64,000 nucleotides of DNA, from positions 1 through 64,000 of the forward strand of contig NZ_FZOQ01000005.1 of the NCBI RefSeq assembly GCF_900188175.1, read 5' to 3'. The notes under the pieces were generated by a model. It was not told the origin of the DNA. It made no database searches and saw only the letters and a program-made list of their open reading frames with translations. The translations under genes were made by a program, and so were the position numbers. Shown here in pieces: positions 36,349-45,447 of the stretch. This DNA comes from Pontibacter ummariensis. GTDB taxonomy: Bacteria; Bacteroidota; Bacteroidia; Cytophagales; Hymenobacteraceae. Every line of letters starts with the position of its first letter. The stretch's first letter is position 1.

Positions 36349-39294
36349 ATGACATTCCATAACCATTTTTTATCCGGGCAAGGCAGGAGGTTGCGCCAGT
36401 GGCCAAAACTCATCTGTTCTTTGGCGCTAGTGCTTGTGTGGGGCCTTGTGTGGCATCCTGCAAAAGCGGCGAACGACACAACCTACATCACAGCCTCTAA
36501 AGCAAAAGGTAACTTTGCCCTTTCTGCTGCAGGTAAATCGGCGCCTTTGTTTGTGAGTAGTCAGGACCATGCAGGCGTAATCAGAGCCGCAAAGGACTTG
36601 CAGGCGGACGTAAACCGTGTAACCAATGCTCAGCCGAACTTAACAATTGACAAGAAGGCTCCGAAGGCAAAGCAAGTGGTCCTGATCGGCACACTTGGTA
36701 AAAGTCCTGTTATCGATAAGCTGGTAAAGAACAAAAAGCTGGATGTGTCTGGCGTAGCGGGTAAATGGGAAACTTACCTGGTGCAGGTAGTGGACAAACC
36801 GATGCCGGGCGTAGACCAGGCCCTGGTGATTGCCGGTAGCGACAAGCGCGGCACCATATTCGGTGTTTATGATGTGTCTTCAAAAATCGGTGTGTCGCCC
36901 TGGTACTACTGGGCTGATGTTCCGGTAAAGCAGCAACAGAACCTGTACGTAACACCCGGACGGCATACGGCAGGGGAGCCAGCGGTAAAATACAGAGGCA
37001 TCTTTATTAACGATGAGGCGCCGGCGCTGGCAGGTTGGGCCACTGAAAAGTTCGGTGGCTTCAATGCAAAATTTTACGCGAATGTGTTCGAATTGATCCT
37101 GCGCCTGAAAGGGAACTACCTGTGGCCAGCCATGTGGGGCCGGGCGTTTTACGACGATGACCCCAAAAACCCTGAACTGGCAAATGAGTACGGTGTGGTG
37201 ATCGGCACTTCGCACCATGAGCCCCTCATGCGGGCCCACGACGAGTGGCGCCGCTTTGGTTCCGGGCCCTGGAACTATAACACGAACCAAGACAGCCTGC
37301 AAGCTTTCTGGAGAGAGGGAATCAAGCGCATGGGGCAAAACGAAAGTTTAGTAACCATAGGCATGCGCGGCGATGGCGATGAGCCGATGAGCGAGGAAAG
37401 CAACATTGCCCTGCTGGAGAAAATCGTAGAAGATCAGCGTACAATTATTTCGGATGTAACAGGTAAACCAGCCTCTGAAACACCACAAGTATGGGCACTT
37501 TACAAAGAAGTGCAGGACTATTACGACAAAGGCATGCGCGTGCCGGATGATGTGACACTGCTATTGGCAGACGATAACTGGGGTAACATCCGGAAATTGC
37601 CGAAGGCAGGTATCAAGCAGCATTCAGGGGGCTACGGTGTTTACTACCACTACGACTACGTGGGTGGCCCGAGAAACTACAAGTGGATCAACACGAACCC
37701 GCTACCCAGAATTTGGGAGCAGATGCACCTGGCTTACGAGCATGGTGCGAACAGAATCTGGATCGTGAACGTGGGGGATATCAAGCCAATGGAATTCCCG
37801 ACCTCCTTCTTCCTGGATTATGCCTGGAACCCGGAGAAGTGGCCGGCAGAACGACTGGACGAATACACCAGGCAATGGGCAGCGCAGCAGTTCCCTCAGC
37901 AGCATGCGGCGGAGGTGGCCGAATTACTGGCAAAGTACGGCAAGTACAATTCCCGTCGCAAACCAGAGCTTTTATCTCCTGAAACTTATAGCCTGATTGC
38001 TTACCGTGAGGCAGAAAGCGTGGTAGAAGACTATTTAGAACTTGCTGAGAAGGCCGAACAACTGTACAAGGAGATGCCTGCCGCATACAAGGACGCTTTC
38101 TTCCAGTTAGTACTGCACCCCGTAAAAGCAAGTGCTAACCTGAATGCCCTTTACCTGGCAGTAGCACAAAACCGTTTGTATGCAAAGCAGGGGCGTGCCG
38201 CTACAAATAATTTAGCTGCAAAGGCAAAAGATTTGTTTGCCATAGATCAGGAACTGTCCAGAATCTATAATGAAGACATTGCGAACGGTAAGTGGAGCCA
38301 CATGATGGACCAGACGCACATTAGCTATACCTATTGGCAGCAACCTGAGAAAGACGTGATGCCGGAGGTAAAAGAGATTAAGCTGCCGGCAGGTGCTGAA
38401 ATGGGTGTGGCAATAGAAGGATCTGAGAATTGGTGGCCGGCGGCAAAAGGGGAAGCGGTATTGCCGGAGTTAACGCCTTATGGCCAGCAATCTTACTATA
38501 TCGAAGTATTTAACCGGGGGCAGGCGCCTTTCAAGTATACAGTACAACCCGGAGCCGACTGGCTGCAGGTAAGCCAGCAGCAGGGGATGGTAGAAGACCA
38601 GGAACGCCTGCTCGTGCGTGTGAACTGGAAGCAGGCACCAAAAGGAAAGCAGCGCGTGCCGGTGACCATCACTGGCCCGAATGGCAAGCGCGTGGTCGTG
38701 CAGGCTGTCGTAAACAACCCGGCAACCCTTACGGCTGATAAGGTGAAAGGATTTGTGGAGAGCAATGGTTATGTGGCCATGAATGCTGAAAACTACTCCC
38801 GTGCCGTAGAGGCAGGTGATGCAGCATGGAAGCTTATCCCTGACCTGGGCCGCACAGCATCCGCCGTAACACCTTTCCCTGTGACTGCCAAAAGCAGAAA
38901 GCCGGGAGCTGACAGCCCCTACCTGGAGTATGACATGCATTTGTTAAACAGTGGTGAGGTAAACGTGAAACTACTGGTATCCCCAACGCTGAACTACAAC
39001 GAGTCTGATGGCCTGCGCTATGCTGTTTCCATTGACGATGCAGCACCGCAGATCGTGAACATTCACAAAGACAACACCACGCAGTCCTGGGACGAGTGGG
39101 TGGCCAACAACATCATCGTGACGCAATCCAAGCACAAGGTAGAAAAGCCGGGGCAGCATGTGCTAAAGGTGTGGATGGTAGACCCGGGTGTGGTAGTTCA
39201 GAAAATAGTGGTGGAAACGGAGGGAGCTAAACCTAGCTACCTTGGCCCTCCGGAAAGTTACCGTCCTGAAACAGCGACATCAGCAGTAAGATAG
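36349..39294 (+). CDS. Xylan alpha-1,2-glucuronidase, GH115
   Basis: A 981-residue exported GH115 enzyme, which can remove (4-O-methyl-)glucuronic acid from internal positions of polymeric xylan, unlike GH67. The signal peptide is followed by the N-terminal domain with VIAGSDKRGTIFGVYDVSSKIGVSPWYYWADVP, the catalytic barrel (RGIFINDEAPALAGWA, LRLKGNYLWPAMWG, TIGMRGDGDEPM, LLLADDNWGNIRKLP, GGYGVYYHYDYVGGPRNYKW, NVGDIKPMEFP), a helical part, and the C-terminal beta-sandwich beginning FVESNGYVAMNAENYSR and ending in LGPPESYR. It follows exuT by 57 bp and ends at a clear terminator. Confidence 0.95.
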   Translation: MTFHNHFLSGQGRRLRQWPKLICSLALVLVWGLVWHPAKAANDTTYITASKAKGNFALSAAGKSAPLFVSSQDHAGVIRAAKDLQADVNRVTNAQPNLTIDKKAPKAKQVVLIGTLGKSPVIDKLVKNKKLDVSGVAGKWETYLVQVVDKPMPGVDQALVIAGSDKRGTIFGVYDVSSKIGVSPWYYWADVPVKQQQNLYVTPGRHTAGEPAVKYRGIFINDEAPALAGWATEKFGGFNAKFYANVFELILRLKGNYLWPAMWGRAFYDDDPKNPELANEYGVVIGTSHHEPLMRAHDEWRRFGSGPWNYNTNQDSLQAFWREGIKRMGQNESLVTIGMRGDGDEPMSEESNIALLEKIVEDQRTIISDVTGKPASETPQVWALYKEVQDYYDKGMRVPDDVTLLLADDNWGNIRKLPKAGIKQHSGGYGVYYHYDYVGGPRNYKWINTNPLPRIWEQMHLAYEHGANRIWIVNVGDIKPMEFPTSFFLDYAWNPEKWPAERLDEYTRQWAAQQFPQQHAAEVAELLAKYGKYNSRRKPELLSPETYSLIAYREAESVVEDYLELAEKAEQLYKEMPAAYKDAFFQLVLHPVKASANLNALYLAVAQNRLYAKQGRAATNNLAAKAKDLFAIDQELSRIYNEDIANGKWSHMMDQTHISYTYWQQPEKDVMPEVKEIKLPAGAEMGVAIEGSENWWPAAKGEAVLPELTPYGQQSYYIEVFNRGQAPFKYTVQPGADWLQVSQQQGMVEDQERLLVRVNWKQAPKGKQRVPVTITGPNGKRVVVQAVVNNPATLTADKVKGFVESNGYVAMNAENYSRAVEAGDAAWKLIPDLGRTASAVTPFPVTAKSRKPGADSPYLEYDMHLLNSGEVNVKLLVSPTLNYNESDGLRYAVSIDDAAPQIVNIHKDNTTQSWDEWVANNIIVTQSKHKVEKPGQHVLKVWMVDPGVVVQKIVVETEGAKPSYLGPPESYRPETATSAVR

Positions 39295-39300
39295 GCCTGG

Positions 39301-39350
39301 AAACCAACTGTCTCACCTCCTCTTCAGGAGCATGAGACAGTTGGTTTTAT
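39301..39350 (+). terminator. Terminator after the GH115 gene
   Basis: AAACCAACTGTCTCA (39301-39315) and its exact complement (39333-39347) form a 15-bp stem running into TTTTATTT. Confidence 0.85.
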
Positions 39351-39383
39351 TTGGTGAAGTAGTAACAGTAGAGATAATGTGAT

Positions 39384-41102
39384 ATGGCTAATTACAGCAG
39401 CATTTTAAAAAAAGTAGGTTTTGCAGCAGGGGTTTTTGCCTGTACTTTGTTCGGGACTACTTCTGTGCAGGCACAGGAGACGTTCCTGAATCCCATACTG
39501 CCCGGCTTTTACCCGGATCCCAGTATATGCAGGGTAGGAGAGGATTATTACCTGATCAACTCCACCTTCTCCTATTACCCGGGTGTGCCTATCTTTCATA
39601 GTAAAGACCTGGTAAACTGGAAGCAGATCGGCAACATCCTGAACAGACCTGAACAGCTTGATGTAGAAGGGTTGGGGGTGTCTAGAGGGATTTTTGCACC
39701 GGCTATTGCCTACCATGATGGTACTTTTTACATGGTAACCACCCTCATTGATAAGGGCGGAAACTTTGTGGTGACGGCCAAGGATCCGGCGGGGCCATGG
39801 TCAGACCCGGTATGGTTGCCGAAGGTAAATGGCATAGATCCTTCTTTGTTTTTTGATGAGGATGGCAAAGCTTACATCGTGTACAACAGCGAGTCTCCGG
39901 ACAACAAGCCGCTTTACGAGGGGCACCGCACGATCCGCATACAGGAGTTTGACTACAAGAACCTGAAGACGGTAAGTGAGCCGAAAATATTAGTAAATGG
40001 TGGGGTAGATATCTCTAAAAAGCCAGTCTGGATAGAAGGTCCCCATATTTACAAGCATAATGGATATTACTACCTGATGGCGGCAGAGGGGGGCACCAGT
40101 GTCAATCACTCAGAGGTTATCTTAAGAAGCGAGCACGTAACAGGCCCTTACACACCTTACGAGAACAATCCCATCCTGACACAACGCCATCTACCAAACG
40201 ATCGCCCCAATCCTGTATCAGCCACGGGCCATGCGGACCTGGTACAGACGCAGAATGGCGAGTGGTGGGCCATTTTCCTGGCCACACGCCCCTACGACAC
40301 AGAAGATCATTACAACATAGGCCGCGAAACGTTTTTGGCACCGGTAACCTGGAAAGACGGCTGGCCAATTATTAACGCCGACAACGAGTTGGTGCAGTAC
40401 AGTTACACCCGCCCAAACCTGCCACAGGGGGAAAAGAGCAATTTCCCTTTGAGTGGTAACTTTACCTATCGGGAAGACTTTGAGGAGAGCGAGCTGCCGA
40501 TGTATTGGCTGATGCTGCGCACCCCTCGCTCCAACTGGTACAGCCTGAGCCAACCAAGCGGAAGCCTCACCTTAGATGTTCGGCCAGAGACGCTTGCAGG
40601 TAAAGGCAATCCGTCGTTTCTTGCCAGAAGGCAGCAGCACCTAAAAGGGAGTGCCGGCACGAAAGTGATATTTACACCGGCTAATGAGAATGAATTTGCC
40701 GGTGTAGCTGCCTTTCAGGGCGAAAAGAACTACTATGCCTTTGGTAAAACGCTTTCGGATGGCAAGCAGGTCGTGCAGTTGAAGAAGGCAGATGGCGCTG
40801 TGCTGGCCGAAGTGCCGCTGAACAGGAAAGAAAGTAAGGAGCCACTGCAGCTTAAGGTTGACTTTAACGCTGGGAAGTATGATTTTTATTACGCTACCAA
40901 GAATGGAGACTGGAAGCTGCTCAAGGGAAACGTGGACGGAACCTACCTTAGCACGCGCCAGTCGGGAGGCTTTGTAGGAACAACCATCGGGATGTATGCC
41001 ACTTCAAACGGAAAACCGTCTGCTAACAAGGCAACCTTTGATTGGTTTGATTACGAAGGAAACGACGATATTTACAAAAACCCGGCTACCTCTACGCAGT
41101 AG
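39384..41102 (+). CDS. GH43 beta-xylosidase / alpha-L-arabinofuranosidase with C-terminal sandwich
   Basis: A 572-residue exported GH43 enzyme. The five-bladed propeller starts at FLNPILPGFYPDPSICRVGEDYYLINS, with the catalytic base Asp in YPDPS. The pKa-modulating Asp is in NGIDPSLFFDEDGK and the acid Glu in IEGPHIYKHNGYYYLM. Residues about 365-560 form the beta-xylosidase-type concanavalin-like domain (YREDFEESELPMYWLMLRTP onward). It trims xylo-oligosaccharides to xylose or removes arabinose; the choice is not decided by sequence. It follows a strong terminator, so it has its own promoter or relies on read-through. Confidence 0.9.
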   Translation: MANYSSILKKVGFAAGVFACTLFGTTSVQAQETFLNPILPGFYPDPSICRVGEDYYLINSTFSYYPGVPIFHSKDLVNWKQIGNILNRPEQLDVEGLGVSRGIFAPAIAYHDGTFYMVTTLIDKGGNFVVTAKDPAGPWSDPVWLPKVNGIDPSLFFDEDGKAYIVYNSESPDNKPLYEGHRTIRIQEFDYKNLKTVSEPKILVNGGVDISKKPVWIEGPHIYKHNGYYYLMAAEGGTSVNHSEVILRSEHVTGPYTPYENNPILTQRHLPNDRPNPVSATGHADLVQTQNGEWWAIFLATRPYDTEDHYNIGRETFLAPVTWKDGWPIINADNELVQYSYTRPNLPQGEKSNFPLSGNFTYREDFEESELPMYWLMLRTPRSNWYSLSQPSGSLTLDVRPETLAGKGNPSFLARRQQHLKGSAGTKVIFTPANENEFAGVAAFQGEKNYYAFGKTLSDGKQVVQLKKADGAVLAEVPLNRKESKEPLQLKVDFNAGKYDFYYATKNGDWKLLKGNVDGTYLSTRQSGGFVGTTIGMYATSNGKPSANKATFDWFDYEGNDDIYKNPATSTQ

Positions 41103-41146
41103 CACTTACAACAGAAACTAAAAGACCCATTCATAACTAAACGAAC

Positions 41147-42256
41147 ATGACAACAAAAGCACCTTTCAAACACTCAGCACTGGCTTTGCTGGCTGCTTCA
41201 GTTTTAGCAGGCGGTTGCCAGAGCACCACTACCGAAACACAGGCAGTAGAAGAGCCTGTGGCGGAACAGGTATCTCCTATATCAGATCCACTGGTAACGG
41301 AGATCTTCACTGCCGACCCTTCTGCCCATGTGTTTAACGGCAAGATCTATGTGTATCCTTCGCATGACATTGATGCCGGAGTACCAGAGAAAGACGACGG
41401 TTCTCACTTCGCCATGACAGACTACCGCGTGTTGTCCATGGACAGCGTGGGAGGCAAGGTAACGTTACATGATGTAGCCCTGGATATTAAAGACGTGCCG
41501 TGGGCCGGAAGACAGATGTGGGCGCCGGACGCTGCCTATAAAGACGGTACTTATTATTTGTTCTTCCCTGCCAAAGACAAGCAGGATATTTTCAGAATTG
41601 GGGTAGCCACCAGTTCCTCGCCAGTAGGTCCGTTCAAGGCACAGCCAGAGCCCATTGCGGGCAGCTTCAGCATCGACCCTGCCGTTTTCAAGGATGATAA
41701 TGGCGACTATTACATGTACTTTGGTGGTATCTGGGGTGGTCAGCTGCAGCGCTGGGCCAGTGGCCAGTACAATCCGGAGGACGTGTACCCGGCAGACGAC
41801 CAGCCAGCCCTGATGCCTAAAGTGGCGAAGCTGAGCGATGACTTGATGAGCTTTGAGGGAGAGGTGAAGGACGTGCAGATTCTGGATAAAGACGGTACCC
41901 CTCTACTGACAGGTGAAAATGACAAGCGCTTCTTCGAGGCTGCCTGGGTGCACAAGTATAACGATAAGTATTACTTATCCTACTCAACCGGCGATACCCA
42001 CAACATTGCGTATGCCATTGGCGACAGCCCTACCGGGCCGTTCACGTATCAGGGGGTAATCCTCAAGCCAGTACTTGGCTGGACAAATCACCACTCTATT
42101 GTGGAACATAACGGCAAGTGGTACCTGTTCTTCCACGACAGCTCCCTGTCTGGCGGCAAAACGCACCTGCGTAGCGTGAAAGTAACAGAGCTGAAGCACA
42201 GACCTGATGGCACGATAGAAACGATCGATGCGATGGTAGAGCAGCCCGGGGCATAG
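41147..42256 (+). CDS. GH43 family lipoprotein
   Basis: A 369-residue GH43-type propeller protein with a lipobox (LAGGC near residue 24). The catalytic carboxylates are placed as in GH43: TADPSAHVFNGKIYVYPSHD (base), FSIDPAVFKDDNGDYYMYFGG (modulator) and FFEAAWVHKYNDKYYLSYS (acid). The single-domain layout with the ADPSAHV start is common in arabinofuranosidase-like subfamilies of Bacteroidota xylan loci. It lies 44 bp after the two-domain GH43 gene and ends at a strong terminator. Confidence 0.9.
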   Translation: MTTKAPFKHSALALLAASVLAGGCQSTTTETQAVEEPVAEQVSPISDPLVTEIFTADPSAHVFNGKIYVYPSHDIDAGVPEKDDGSHFAMTDYRVLSMDSVGGKVTLHDVALDIKDVPWAGRQMWAPDAAYKDGTYYLFFPAKDKQDIFRIGVATSSSPVGPFKAQPEPIAGSFSIDPAVFKDDNGDYYMYFGGIWGGQLQRWASGQYNPEDVYPADDQPALMPKVAKLSDDLMSFEGEVKDVQILDKDGTPLLTGENDKRFFEAAWVHKYNDKYYLSYSTGDTHNIAYAIGDSPTGPFTYQGVILKPVLGWTNHHSIVEHNGKWYLFFHDSSLSGGKTHLRSVKVTELKHRPDGTIETIDAMVEQPGA

Positions 42257-42310
42257 AGAGTGTTACTAAGGGAAGCAACTTGGTGCCACTCCGGTTGCTC
42301 TCCTGCTTTA

Positions 42311-42357
42311 AAAGGGAGCCCCCTGCACTTCTTTTGTACAGGGGGCTCCCTTTTTTT
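42311..42357 (+). terminator. Terminator after the second GH43 gene
   Basis: AAAGGGAGCCCCCTG (42311-42325) pairs exactly with 42339-42353 and runs into seven T residues. Confidence 0.9.
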
Positions 42358-42393
42358 AACTGATGACGCTTCTGTAAGCGGGCTTTAGCGTTC

Positions 42394-43116
42394 TTAGTAA
42401 TTTCTTACCACTTGGGCACTGAGCGTGTTGGTGTTTCCGGTGGGAGGGGTTTTGAAGCCGCGGATAAGCATCGTGTACGTTTTACCCGCATCAAGCTGCA
42501 CGTCAGAAACTGTTAAGAGTACTTCTTCTGTGCCAGCCGCTTTTATCTGTATAGAAGGCTTGCCTCCGGCTAGCTCTATAAAAGGCGTAATTCCCTTGAA
42601 CCCTAAGCCTGTTGCAAGCGAAGTACTGGTCGTTCCGGCTACGTTAACATCAACAGCAGCGGCATCCGGCGAAAGGTGTACAACACGTAGGGCGGCTTTT
42701 CCGGTCGTTGGGGTCTTTACGCTATCCTGTACTGTGAGTAACTCTATGTTCTGTAGTCGGTTAACCGTGAAAAGGGAGTAGGCTTTGTTTTCCTTTAAAT
42801 TCATGGTTGTTTCCACATAAGCGTTCGCAGCGTTAACGGGCGTAAACTTGAGCGAGTGGCTCCCTGCTTTTATCGTAATGTACCCGGAGAAGTTAGTGTA
42901 GCTAAAGGGTTGATTGTTGATGGTCATGCCATCGAGCTTAATGTCAAGGGCAGGGGCGTCCGGTGATCCATGGTAAATTGAAAGATACGATACAGGGGTC
43001 GGATCAGGAAGGTCCGTTTCTTTGTCCAGGCATCCTGACAGGGAAACAGCCGTTAAGCAAACGACGAGTAGGGACCAAAGCTTACTTAAGTAAGTCTTCT
43101 TAAAAAGGTTTTGCAT
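42394..43116 (-). CDS. DUF4397 domain lipoprotein
   Basis: A 240-residue lipoprotein with two repeated DUF4397 sandwich units (YLSIYHGSPDAPALDIKLDG and LRVVHLSPDAAAVDVNVAG). The start at 43114-43116 (MQNLFKKTY) gives a proper signal peptide with lipobox SLSGC; the longer in-frame start adds 25 residues that break this pattern. DUF4397 proteins are surface or periplasmic and of unknown function. It is not obviously part of the xylan operons. Confidence 0.75.
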   Translation of the reverse strand: MQNLFKKTYLSKLWSLLVVCLTAVSLSGCLDKETDLPDPTPVSYLSIYHGSPDAPALDIKLDGMTINNQPFSYTNFSGYITIKAGSHSLKFTPVNAANAYVETTMNLKENKAYSLFTVNRLQNIELLTVQDSVKTPTTGKAALRVVHLSPDAAAVDVNVAGTTSTSLATGLGFKGITPFIELAGGKPSIQIKAAGTEEVLLTVSDVQLDAGKTYTMLIRGFKTPPTGNTNTLSAQVVRNY

Positions 43117-43308
43117 AAAGATGTAGGTGAACAGTTTTAGTAAATAATTTCTGAGAACAAGCCTGCAAAATAGCGGCAGGAGTGTTTTCATCAGATAGAC
43201 CCTAAATCTGTGAGGCTGGTTGCAAGCGTTTTTTAAAATGTTTTAACAAAGCTGCACGCCGCACTATAGCAGCTTATGACAAAGGTGTAAGCAGATAAAT
43301 AAACAGAA

Positions 43309-43340
43309 AAGGCACAGATAGCGAATGCCGTCTGTGCCTT
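43309..43340 (-). terminator. Terminator after the SASA esterase gene
   Basis: AAGGCACAGA (43309-43318) pairs with TCTGTGCCTT (43331-43340); on the minus strand it runs into TTTTCTGTTTATTT, 34 bp past the stop. Confidence 0.7.
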
Positions 43341-43373
43341 CCCTTTCTACAGGGCTTTCCCTGTTAAAAGCTC

Positions 43374-44201
43374 CTATAAGTCCTTTATTGCGTTGAACAG
43401 GTCTCTTCCTGCCTGTAACTGACCTGTGTCTGTTGCATGAATCCGATCATTCGGAATACGGGTATAGCCATCTGTTTCAATTACGGCCACGGTGCGCGGG
43501 TCTGATGCTGCCCTTTTGGCTTTGGCAGCATTTATGGTGGCGGCATGGGGCAGGATATCGGCGTCAGAAAAAATCTTGTACACGACCCGCTTCGCCTTGC
43601 TGAGGTAAGGAACCTGGTCGAAGGCCTTGAACAGAGCCGTTTCGTTTTCCTGATAAGCCAGGGCCTTCGCTTCGTTAAAGGAGTCATGTTCTCCCTGCCA
43701 CCAGGCTATGGACTTGAACTGGGGTGCTTTGCCCTGGGCAAGCAGTGTGGCCCGCGCCTCTTCAATTGTTTGCTTTGTCTGAAGAATCAACTCCTCCGAG
43801 TCAGGGTGCCAGTCCAACAGCTCCTGTGTTCCTGACTTATAAAGTTGAGACCCTCCAACGCCTGCTACAATAAAGTATACATTCTGCCCTTTGTATTCTC
43901 TCAGCAGTTTTGCAGCTTGTACAACCGGTCCAAACTGTCCTTTTTCTGATTGTGTGTTTACTCCGGTTAATATAAGTTCAAACTGCTCATTGGCCCTGTT
44001 AAATATATAACACCCTTCCAGAGGTTTGTGGTACTCTGGGGGGAGCTGGTAAATTGCTGCTCTGCCAATGCTGTTTGACTGGCCAATGATAATATGCACG
44101 TCTACTGGCTCCCCTTCTGGTAGATCAGGCTCTTCCTTTCCGCAGGAGGCAACAAAAGCACAGGTCAGGAGAAGCAGTAAGATACTAAAAGCTCTTTCCA
44201 T
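43374..44201 (-). CDS. SASA-domain carbohydrate esterase (CE6/sialate O-acetylesterase-like) lipoprotein
   Basis: A 275-residue lipoprotein (lipobox FVASC). SGNH-type blocks are visible: the catalytic Ser in HIIIGQSNSIGRA, Gly in VAGVGGSQLYKSG, the block SIAWWQGEHDS, and the catalytic His in DRIHATDTGQLQAG. The neighbourhood of xylan-degrading genes makes de-acetylation of xylan (acetylxylan esterase, as in CE6) the best guess; sialate deacetylation has no support here. It is monocistronic, minus strand, with an AT-rich upstream region. Confidence 0.8.
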   Translation of the reverse strand: MERAFSILLLLLTCAFVASCGKEEPDLPEGEPVDVHIIIGQSNSIGRAAIYQLPPEYHKPLEGCYIFNRANEQFELILTGVNTQSEKGQFGPVVQAAKLLREYKGQNVYFIVAGVGGSQLYKSGTQELLDWHPDSEELILQTKQTIEEARATLLAQGKAPQFKSIAWWQGEHDSFNEAKALAYQENETALFKAFDQVPYLSKAKRVVYKIFSDADILPHAATINAAKAKRAASDPRTVAVIETDGYTRIPNDRIHATDTGQLQAGRDLFNAIKDL

Positions 44202-44593
44202 AGGACTTTTTCGTACAAAGGTTATACTGTCAGGTTTTATTTAATATTATTAAACCTTTAAATATATGAACAATTGTTAATATATAAAATACTTTCAGTT
44301 GTAAAAATTAAAATATGTAGAGTAAAAGTTATAAATTAAGGATTGGCTATGGTTTCTGGATGTGGTAATGCTGATTGTTATAGTGCAATAAAGTAAGTCT
44401 GTTCTTGTAAAATCAAAGGGCTTGTAGTGTTGGGAACTATACTGCATGGTTTTTTGCCAGCCTGGTAAACCCTTCTGTTGCCGCGGTACATGCTTCTACT
44501 TTTGGTTTATTAAGTAAGGAACCTTATCTTTTGTTAATAAAGCTTGGACTTAGTTAGCCGGCTTACGTTAACAGGTAAAAAACATAGAGAATA
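44202..44593. other. AT-rich intergenic stretch
   Basis: No gene, hairpin with T-run or repeat is evident. It is strongly AT-rich, especially 44235-44345, and must contain the promoter of the minus-strand esterase and of the small plus-strand lipoprotein. Confidence 0.4.
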
Positions 44594-44821
44594 ATGAATA
44601 TAGTAAAACCCTTACTGACGCTGTTATTAGTTGTTATCTTAGCCTCTTCCTGTTCGCCCTTGAGAGGTAGAAAAGCACTTGTTGTAGACGATGATCGTAG
44701 GAGTATGCGGTTCGACAATGGCCGTGCGGAGAGCCGTAACAAAAGGTGGAATAGTGGGAAGAGCCAGGTAAAGCAAAGAAAGCAAAGAGATAAAGCCTTC
44801 CGGAAGAGAAGGAGAAACTAG
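44594..44821 (+). CDS. Small basic lipoprotein, function unknown
   Basis: 75 residues with a clear lipoprotein signal (LLLVVILASSC) followed by a very basic tail rich in Arg and Lys (RKRRRN end, multiple KQRKQR). I do not recognise a family. Small Arg/Lys-rich lipoproteins are common in Hymenobacteraceae genomes, and the signal peptide argues that the frame is real. Confidence 0.6.
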   Translation: MNIVKPLLTLLLVVILASSCSPLRGRKALVVDDDRRSMRFDNGRAESRNKRWNSGKSQVKQRKQRDKAFRKRRRN

Positions 44822-44910
44822 TATGGTCCACCTTTTACGCAGCAGAAACGTGAGGGAGAGGGTATAAAAAGTCGTCATACCTAACAGTGGTTGTGGCCGT
44901 ATAAGAGCGT

Positions 44911-45189
44911 ATGGCTAATAAAGAGACACGCTACACCCGCACGCCCTACTCTGAAAGCATGAAGTGGGTGAACCACATGGTGCACCTGATGGATAACCAG
45001 TTTCGGTTGCCGGGAACAAACTTTCGCTTTGGGCTAGACCCCCTGCTGGGCTTACTGCCTGTGGCTGGCGACCTGGCCTCTTTTGCCATGTCTGCCACCA
45101 TTGTCATGACGATGGCAAGACATGGGGCCAGTAGTAAGCTTGTTGTGCTGATGCTGTTGAACATCCTATGTTTGTACGATGTCCCTTAG
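44911..45189 (+). pseudogene. DUF4112 membrane protein, C-terminally truncated
   Basis: 92 residues. The N-terminal two thirds fit DUF4112 well (MKWVNHMVHLMDNQFRLPGTNFRFGLDPLLGLLPVAGDLASFAMS ... LVVLMLLNIL). The family then normally continues with a second GxxPxxGDxFDxxxKAN half, which is absent: after NIL near 45172 the frame reads CLYDVP and stops. The missing half is not found on the far side of the adjacent IS110 element. The gene was therefore cut by an insertion or deletion at this junction. Confidence 0.7.
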
Positions 45190-45237
45190 ATACCCTTTTC
45201 CCTTTCGTTAATCAGAGAAATGAACTATCTAAAACAG

Positions 45238-45447
45238 AGAAAATAAGTAGTAAGCTATAGACATAAAGACTGGGTAAGGAATAAGATTTATGTTGAACAG
45301 GGGATCTATAAACCCGCGTCTTATGACAATCCCCTTACCCGGCTTCTTTACCTTGGACAGTTCATTAGGCCAGGAGCCTGCATCAGGATGTTGAGTGCAA
45401 GAGAAGCTATCTTTTTGTCACCTGTATAACCTCTAAAACATTGTATA
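45238..45447 (+). ncRNA. Probable IS110 bridge-RNA region
   Basis: A non-coding stretch of over 200 bp upstream of an IS110-group transposase is where the bridge RNA of this family is encoded. Within it ACAGTTCAT (45357-45365) is exactly complementary to ATGAACTGT at the right subterminal repeat and 8 of 9 to the left one. That is what a donor-binding loop would need. Exact RNA ends are not determined. Confidence 0.45.
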
